From: Thermomucor indicae-seudaticae
Taxonomy: Eukaryota > Mucoromycota > Mucoromycetes > Mucorales > Lichtheimiaceae
Reading direction: 5' to 3'
Assembly (NCBI GenBank): GCA_000787465.1
Contig: JSYX01000125.1
Span: forward strand, 1 to 64,000
DNA length: 64,000 nt
The notes below the pieces were generated by a model that did not search any database, had not been told where the DNA came from, and saw only the letters and a list, made by a program, of their open reading frames with translations. Shown in pieces: positions 58,601-64,000 of this stretch. Position 1 is the stretch's first letter; the number at the start of each line of letters is the position of its first letter. The translations under genes were made by a program, and so were the position numbers.

Positions 58601-58885
58601 AAGGGGAGGTTGGTATGCCAAACGGAAAAACAGAGTCGGGGGCAAAGGAATGCAATGTATTACTAACTGTTTTCTCCCTTTCGCGATGTCTCGCTTCACT
58701 CTTCTGACAAGATAGCTTCCGACCTTGGTCAGCTTAGCTGGTCGTGTGCTCGCATAAAACGTCAGATAGCTAAGCTCGGATGGCCGGGGTCCCTTCTCGC
58801 CTTCCTTTGTGGGATAGCAGTGGTTGATATATTTAGCGTGCTTGGTATATCGAGTGCAATGCAATGAGCCAAAGCAGGGCGTCAT
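55678..58885 (-). CDS. EFR3: EFR3, plasma-membrane anchor of PI4-kinase complex
   Basis: Efr3 is a palmitoylated armadillo-like rod that holds Stt4/PI4KIIIalpha with Ypp1/TTC7 at the plasma membrane. ATG 58885 gives MTPCFGSLHCTRYTKHAKYI with N-terminal Cys suitable for acylation. NHCYPTKEGEKGPRPSELSY and LTFYASTRPAKLTKVGSYL follow, matching the conserved N-terminus. Next are VSLAILKELIQTCHRDLNLF and ILSAILDTRDIDLIDLSCD. Helical repeats continue through 57.9-56.9 kb (for example MLVSEIIQQLDVERAGEDG). The large exon at 55769-56710 holds MPLWFKIQDFVKDGVVQLRS and HGIDSLVEYAESIRERR, then a Gln/Ser-rich tail. A GTAAGA intron joins ADLGSNLP to STHSLVNPPYPG, stopping at 55678. Around ten exons; borders between 57.6 and 58.4 kb are not fully resolved. 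Confidence 0.88.
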
Positions 58886-60957
58886 GTCAGTTCAATCAGA
58901 TGAAGGGTACTGGATACGAAAAGAAGGGGGAATCACAAGGCCGCAAGTGAAGCGAAAAATGAGAGTAATAGTTCGAGGTAAGGTCGAGATTATCTGTGCA
59001 GTGATGAATGAGTGGTTTTATAAGCCAAATTGGAAGGCCGGTAGCATTCCCGGATGCTGACGTGTAAATTAAACTCGCAGATTACGAGCACGATTGTGGA
59101 AATTGTGTTGACCGGGTGTACTTCGTTTAGGAAAGAGAGACAGAGCAACTGGGAGTATGCAGTAAAAGTGAGTGGTAATTGCTGGTTCTCTGTTAACCAC
59201 AAGGCATGAGAAACCCCGACTTTTGGGAGTATTGCGCCCTCTGGCTATCTGTGGCTCTCTCGACCAAGCCGACAGTCTAAAATAAAGTGCGGGTTATACT
59301 TACTATCAATGAACTGCGTCAAACATGTGACAGGAGTAGGTTTCTTAGGCACGGAATCACTAAAGAAATATCCCATTATTCATAAGGCAAGGGGACCCAA
59401 TGGAAGGGGGACCCATCCATTATTTGAAGATGGTTGAATAAAGGACAAGGGTTCTTCTGACAAAGTTTGTTTTGGATCATTTGGCTTGCTTGTGCAGGCC
59501 AGACCCCATAACGTCATCACACCTCTGATTACCCAAACCTCTTTTCGTCGCTACAAGCTTACACTTTTGGGTATCACCGCCCCACGACCCACATCGTCGT
59601 CTCTGGTCCAATTATCGTCTGTTTCTGCAATAATCTTTACTCCCATAACAAATAAGATGCGGACGAAAGATGTAAAACGCGGAATCGAAAAGTACTGTCT
59701 AAACAGAAGAACCTGCGCGACCAACGAAAGTTATTCACTAAAGCATAGTACGAGGTTAAATCGCGTTGCGCACTACAACAGGGTTCTCAACGCGACTCTG
59801 ACGTCGCGGGTTACGAAGATAGTAGGCAACTGCAGACAGCTGAAGCATCTGGGTACACGAATTTAGACGACGTTGCGCTTGAGCCTACGCTTGAAACCGG
59901 CATGTAGCTAGGACTACATATTTAAAGCTTTCACTGGACAACTGCCTGGTGTTGGTCAAACTGGAGATCCTTCTCGAGTCATGTTCAGCTCATAGACTCA
60001 AAAGACTCGCAGTTAGCGAGCCGTATCACGCTGGGTCGTCATCGCAAGCGTTTCACGGGCCTGACGCAATTGCACATGATTTCTGTGGGGACAACCACAG
60101 AGCAAGTCTCGAGGCACACGCTACACTCAAGACCCTGTAGCATCTCAGGACACAAGCCTGTGATGGTGCGACGGACGATGGTATCCGACTGCTTGTTGAA
60201 CAGACCGCCAGCATTCGTAGGCTTGAACTGCAAAATTGTAAAAATACCAGCGAGCAAGTCATCCAAGGAGCTAATCAAAGAATGATGCTGCGTGGTGGAC
60301 GAGTCGACTTTGTTCCAGTTATTATTGGCGAGGACCCAGGTGCTGAGTTGAATAAGATCAGGCAGTGGCAATATTTAGTGAATTTCATTTCACGTTTCAC
60401 ATAGAATTCTAAGATAAAGTTGTTTCCGAGAAAACACTTTGTATGAGCATAACAAAATTCTTTTGCTTCTACATTCAAACGAGCTAACTTGAACGCTATC
60501 TAATAGCTCAGTGCGCAGTACGTGGTTGCAAGTCGATGTACTTCCGGGTATGAGTCAATTCAAATACCGGATGATACTGTTCGCTATTTCAGTAGAAGCA
60601 ATAGGGTATAATAATAATGATTTTTGCAGTAGATTCAGACTTAATGTCGCAGGAAAGCGCTGACCAAGCTATATATATCGCGTCGAAGGGAACGTTCTTC
60701 GTGTCTCATGTTTTACATGCGGTCAATCTGATAATTTTTCATTTCAAGGATCTCGTGGCGAATACAGTATCCGCCTGGGAATTCTGGCACAAGCACGGCC
60801 AGTCATTTTCACGTGCTCCGAGTCCAGCAATCCATGCGCTTTCCGCACATCAATCCCTCGTCTAAATACCCTCTAATTTTCAACAGAGAAGACAAAGGTA
60901 GCAAAGGATGCAAAATGAGGTGTGGATATAGAAATGATGCAGGATATCCAATGCTGT
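58886..60957. other. 2.1 kb spacer, possible relic ORF inside
   Basis: EFR3 5' flank and ACBP 3' flank. A minus-strand frame (60371 down to 60039) looks partly protein-like: DLIQLSTWVLANNNWNKVD, then ECSVCLETCSVVVPTEIMC with paired Cys. A + frame at 60617-60865 has no motif. Neither can be extended by clear splice sites. A weak relic or a small gene is possible; I support none firmly. Confidence 0.35.
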
Positions 60958-61445
60958 TTATTGCTTGCTCTTGAGTTCAGCGACGAAGGCAATGTACTGC
61001 TTTTCAGCCTCTTCTTGGCTCATGCCTATAAATGTCGTCAGCTTCCCCTTTCCTTCGATACCCTTGCTCCTTGTGGTCCTATACCCACCCTTGTTGGCAG
61101 TCCAGGCATCCCACTTGGCACGGCCTTTCAAGTCGAAGGTGGGCTTAGCTGCAGGGCATAGCAGAGATCACGGTTAAATGTGAACGCTCCTTTGGCTCAT
61201 CAGCAACTCAGTTGCACTCACAAGTGTTGTTGTCACCAATGGTGGCTTGCTTGTACAGACCGTACAATTTCAAAAGTTCTTCATTGGAGGGCTTGCTGGT
61301 GAGTTTTTGGACTTCGTCGGCAGCAGTTTGGAATTCCTGACCCGAAAAGCCGATTCAGCATTTCACAAGCGCGGAAAAGAGAGAAAGGGGGAGGGAACTC
61401 CTTGCCCTTTAACACTTGTTCTTGTAAACTTACAGCAGAAGGCAT
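60958..61445 (-). CDS. ACB1: Acyl-CoA-binding protein
   Basis: Small cytosolic carrier of long-chain acyl-CoA esters. ATG 61445 gives MPSA, a GTAAGT donor follows at once, and exon 2 reads [20 protein letters not shown], then [18 protein letters not shown]. Exon 3 reads [20 protein letters not shown], and the last exon [20 protein letters not shown] ends at 60958. The YGLYKQAT and KGRAKWDAW motifs, which form the ligand pocket, are present. The length of 84 residues is just short of the usual 86-87, the difference lying in the NNTSKPTF loop. Three introns split this short gene. A TATA box and a CCAAT box lie upstream. Confidence 0.96.
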
Positions 61446-61495
61446 TTTGAATAAAGTTGTTGAATAAGAAGGAAAGCAGAAACCGTTGCGCGCCT

Positions 61496-61504
61496 CCTTT
61501 TATA
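61496..61504 (-). promoter_or_regulatory. TATA box of ACBP gene
   Basis: TATAAAAGG on the minus strand, 51-59 bp upstream of the ACBP ATG. A CCAAT sequence (ATTGG on +, 61540-61544) lies about 36 bp further upstream. The spacing fits a strong core promoter with a short 5' UTR. Confidence 0.65.
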
Positions 61505-62160
61505 CTGACCGTTGGGTGGTGACACAAACTCGGCGCGTCATTGGGTCAACTCAACTTTTTGTTGGGTGGAAGAAAATTTTTCAAGGAAGGGCGGGAAAAA
61601 CGCGTTTTGCCAACAGTAACTCACGTTTGTGGTTACCTGTGCGTTTCTTTGTTCGAAGCAATTCTAATATATGACGTTGTCTTCTTATTTGTTTACGTTT
61701 GGCCTTGCAAAATCTTTCGGACATGTGCAAACGAGATCGGATCCTGAAGTGGTCGTAGTGTGTTCGTTGCTGAGAGTGAGCCATCCATCCCTATTGACGT
61801 AACGTAAGCTAAGCTGCCAAGCAAGCTGTAAGGAATTGATAACCTCCATAAAGCGAAGGCTGGACAGTGATTAGTCTGTAACGCAGTAATTTGGTTTCGT
61901 ACAGCAACTGGAGACAACGACGTTAAAAAAGCTTTAGGTGGAGAAATGCGAGAAGACACTTTTCACAGTTTAATAGCTTTTCTGGATCCAAAAATGATAA
62001 AACCGGATCCACGTCTTGATGGGTATACAGACCTCTGGCGAGACAAAACTTTGCGAACACATTGACGAAGTCAATGTGTTAAAAGAGGATGGAAGCTGGA
62101 GCAATACACCACGAATGGACTTGTCATGCACTCAAACGACTGGACACCAAAGGCCTATGT
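61505..62160. other. Spacer upstream of ACBP
   Basis: Holds the ACBP promoter at its left end. A + frame at about 61925-62080 reads MREDTFHSLIAFLDPK and may be further decayed sequence linked to the hydrolase relic that follows, but this is not supported by a motif. Confidence 0.4.
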
Positions 62161-62420
62161 TACGTGAGACTGTGACACCCGAGGAATAGTTGACACAAGT
62201 ATCCATTTACTGGCTCACCAATACCATGTCGTGAACGATCCGAATTTATTATGAACGTTTGCATCAAAAAGAAATTTACAAGGTCTTGTTCCCAACTGTA
62301 CAGTTGCCAGTAGCTGTCAGCGCGTTTGCTCGGGATATCTCAAAAGTCACACAGAAAACGATGATCGGGTTTCTGCAGCCGTTATTCGACGCATATGATA
62401 TCCTTTCAGATGAGAGATAA
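62161..62420 (+). pseudogene. Relic of an alpha/beta-hydrolase (epoxide-hydrolase-like)
   Basis: One + frame reads RETVTPEE, TAG (62187-62189), LTQVSIYWLTNTMS, TGA (62232-62234), TIRIYYERLHQKEIYKVLF, PTVQLPVAVSAFARDI. The order (EELLT..hYWlT.T..SS.R.YYE then P.avsaFp.Ei) is the C-terminal part of epoxide-hydrolase-type alpha/beta hydrolases, where the cap ends and the catalytic His region begins. Two in-frame stops and no visible nucleophile half make it a dead fragment. The family call rests on about 60 residues. Confidence 0.4.
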
Positions 62421-62713
62421 GCATCATCTGATAAAAGCTGATCGATGTGTGCTCGTTACTGGTTTCCAACAAATTGGCTAGACGTCAGCGCTGAATTTCG
62501 CCAGTATTCTGAATGTTTGTCAGTAACCGCTGGCATATCATAGCAACGTGTTAATGCACCGCTCACAGGGACTACTAGCAGGAGAATCTTCAGCGAGCAA
62601 TGTGTTAAAGAAGTCATTGCTAAAGTAATACGAAAAGGAAGGGCATGAATGGCCAATGTCGGAAAGATTTTTAGCGCATGTGGGACAGAGCGTAAAGGGT
62701 TGCCAGACAAAGT

Positions 62714-62722
62714 TATAAAAGG
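62714..62722 (+). promoter_or_regulatory. TATA box of the histidine phosphatase gene
   Basis: TATAAAAGG on +, 42-50 bp upstream of the ATG at 62764. The sequence is identical to the ACBP TATA box and at a similar distance from the start. Confidence 0.65.
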
Positions 62723-62763
62723 AGCACGAGCCTCAGGAGGGGCAAAAATGCCTGGTCGGCCGG

Positions 62764-64000
62764 ATGAAGATATTATCACTCTGCCTTTTTGTGATTATCC
62801 AGTGGTGTGCTGCTAGTGTGCTGGGTATATATCATCACGACATTGACTGGATTCGACAACACCTGGCATCCAAGTCACCCTATCCTACGACACGCGTACC
62901 ATCTGTAGATACCATCACCAAGAGTTATAGCCTAGAGCAGCTCCAGCTCGTTATCCGGCATGGCACACGCTATCCTTCTGATGGTGACACGAAAGACATT
63001 GCGGACATCCTTGCGCTTCTCCAGACAAGCAAGAATACCAGTGCGCTGCCCTGGCTCAAGTCCTACCAGAACATCTATACGCCTGAACGCTCTGGGATGC
63101 TGTCTGGTCTCGGTCAAAGCGAAGAGTACCTCCACGGTCGACGTGTCGCTCGTAGTTTCCCGGAACTTATTGATGCAGTGATGGACAACGGAGACTTGGC
63201 GCTTCGATTCTCAAGCTATGCGTCTTCGTCCGAGCGGACGGCGCAGTCGGCCATGGCATTCCAGCTTGGCGTGTTCCAAGGACGCGGTCAACTCAGCAAG
63301 GCGAAACAGTTTGTTACGCCTATCTTGACGTATGCAAGAGACAACGATACGCTTATTGCGATCGACGATAACTGCCCCGCATGGCGCGCTCAAGTGCACG
63401 ACAATGATGCAACCGATCTCCAAGCAGATCAATACCGCCTACTGGCCGAAACTTCGATTGCCGACCGCCTGACAATGGATCTTGGGATCAATATCACCAC
63501 TAAGGACGTAGACAGCATTTATACGGGTTGCGCTTTTGACGTTACTCATCATGACACAGTAGACACCTTTTGCAGTCTATTGTCACGTGAGGATATCCTG
63601 ACGCTGGAGTTTCGGGAAGATCTTTCCTACTACTACAAGTACTCATATGGCAATAAGCTTAACAGCAAGGTAGCCTGTGCATTGGTGCAAGACTTGGTGA
63701 AGGAAATTGAAGCTGCTGCCGAAGACAAAGACGGTTATGACAAGCTGTCGCTCAAATTTGGCCACACCCAAACCGTCCTCTTCTTGCAAACCTTCCTTGG
63801 TTTACATCAAGATCCGGAGCCTCTGGTAGCGAACTTGTCTAAATCAGCCATCGATAACCGCATCTTTAGAACTTCGAAGATTGCTACTTTTGCTTCCAAC
63901 GTTGCATTCCAGATGCTCAGGAAGAACAAGTCTGATAAGTTCGTGCGCATTCTTGTGTCTGAAACGCCCGTCAAGCTCACGGGTTGCAGTGACGAAGTGT
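62764..64000 (+). CDS. Secreted histidine phosphatase, MINPP/phytase class (3' end outside window)
   Basis: Histidine acid phosphatases of this class remove phosphate from inositol phosphates. ATG 62764 gives a signal peptide (MKILSLCLFVIIQWCAASVL). The catalytic motif is LQLVIRHGTRYPSDGD (nucleophile His). Further family parts are MLSGLGQSEEYLHGRRVA, FSSYASSSERTAQSAMAF, FCSLLSREDILTLEFREDL, YYYKYSYGNKLNSKVACALV and LSLKFGHTQTVLFLQTFLGL. The last is the position of the MINPP HAE proton-donor motif, which here reads HTQ. The frame is open without an intron to the window edge, so about 410 residues are visible and a short C-terminal part is missing. A TATA box lies 42 bp upstream. A secreted phytase-like enzyme or a vacuolar MINPP are both possible. 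Confidence 0.82.
   Translation, partial: MKILSLCLFVIIQWCAASVLGIYHHDIDWIRQHLASKSPYPTTRVPSVDTITKSYSLEQLQLVIRHGTRYPSDGDTKDIADILALLQTSKNTSALPWLKSYQNIYTPERSGMLSGLGQSEEYLHGRRVARSFPELIDAVMDNGDLALRFSSYASSSERTAQSAMAFQLGVFQGRGQLSKAKQFVTPILTYARDNDTLIAIDDNCPAWRAQVHDNDATDLQADQYRLLAETSIADRLTMDLGINITTKDVDSIYTGCAFDVTHHDTVDTFCSLLSREDILTLEFREDLSYYYKYSYGNKLNSKVACALVQDLVKEIEAAAEDKDGYDKLSLKFGHTQTVLFLQTFLGLHQDPEPLVANLSKSAIDNRIFRTSKIATFASNVAFQMLRKNKSDKFVRILVSETPVKLTGCSDEV

Overview
The window is eukaryotic nuclear DNA from a filamentous, early-diverging fungus, most likely a Mucoromycota/Mucorales-type genome. The evidence is the gene set plus the architecture. The genes include enolase, SEC24, an RVS167-type BAR-SH3 protein, an Srk1/Rck2 kinase, EFR3, a TEX2/NVJ2 SMP protein and a RalGAP-alpha/tuberin-family protein. 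Almost every gene is split by short introns (about 50-70 nt) with GTAAGT/GTGAGT-like donors and TAG/CAG acceptors. Coding regions are close to balanced in GC while spacers are AT-rich, and pyrimidine-rich tracts precede several start codons. The species call is an inference; nothing in the window fixes it.

Layout. 0.4-4.1 kb: an unrecognised multi-exon coiled-coil gene (+) with a triplicated 20-codon exon. 4.5-6.6 kb: a weak gene model and AT-rich spacer. 6.6-16.1 kb (-): SEC24, a small unknown gene, an SMP-domain lipid-transfer protein of the TEX2/NVJ2 type and an MDR oxidoreductase. 18.4-23.9 kb (+): a seven-helix receptor-like membrane protein, an EAPP homologue and RVS167. 24.4-26.0 kb (-): an STE20/PAK-like kinase. 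28.9-35.5 kb (+): a RhoGAP, then two tandem phenol-hydroxylase-type flavin monooxygenases, the first a pseudogene and the second apparently intact. 35.7-37.9 kb (-): a single-pass protein with a PPAY motif, a secreted or luminal glutaminyl cyclase and a small C2H2 zinc-finger ORF. 37.9-45.9 kb (-): a roughly 8 kb RalGAP-alpha-like gene. 48.0-50.0 kb (+): Srk1/Rck2 kinase. 50.2-51.8 kb (-): a broken GH15 glucoamylase. 52.1-58.9 kb (-): REX4, enolase and EFR3. 61.0-61.4 kb (-): acyl-CoA-binding protein. 62.2 kb: an alpha/beta-hydrolase relic. 62.8 kb to the window end (+): a secreted histidine phosphatase of the MINPP/phytase class, cut by the window edge.

Functionally this is a housekeeping and signalling region, not a biosynthetic cluster or mobile island. 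Several genes act on the plasma membrane, small GTPases and membrane traffic: SEC24 (COPII), RVS167 (endocytosis), EFR3 (PI4-kinase anchoring), the SMP protein (contact-site lipid transfer), RhoGAP, RalGAP and a PAK-like kinase. I found no CRISPR array, no tRNA or rRNA gene and no intact transposon. The most informative observations are three independently decayed enzyme genes (monooxygenase copy A, glucoamylase, hydrolase relic). In the glucoamylase, a dinucleotide-repeat frameshift sits directly in front of the catalytic-base motif. Also notable are the triplicated exon, the PPAY membrane protein and the altered proton-donor motif of the last phosphatase.
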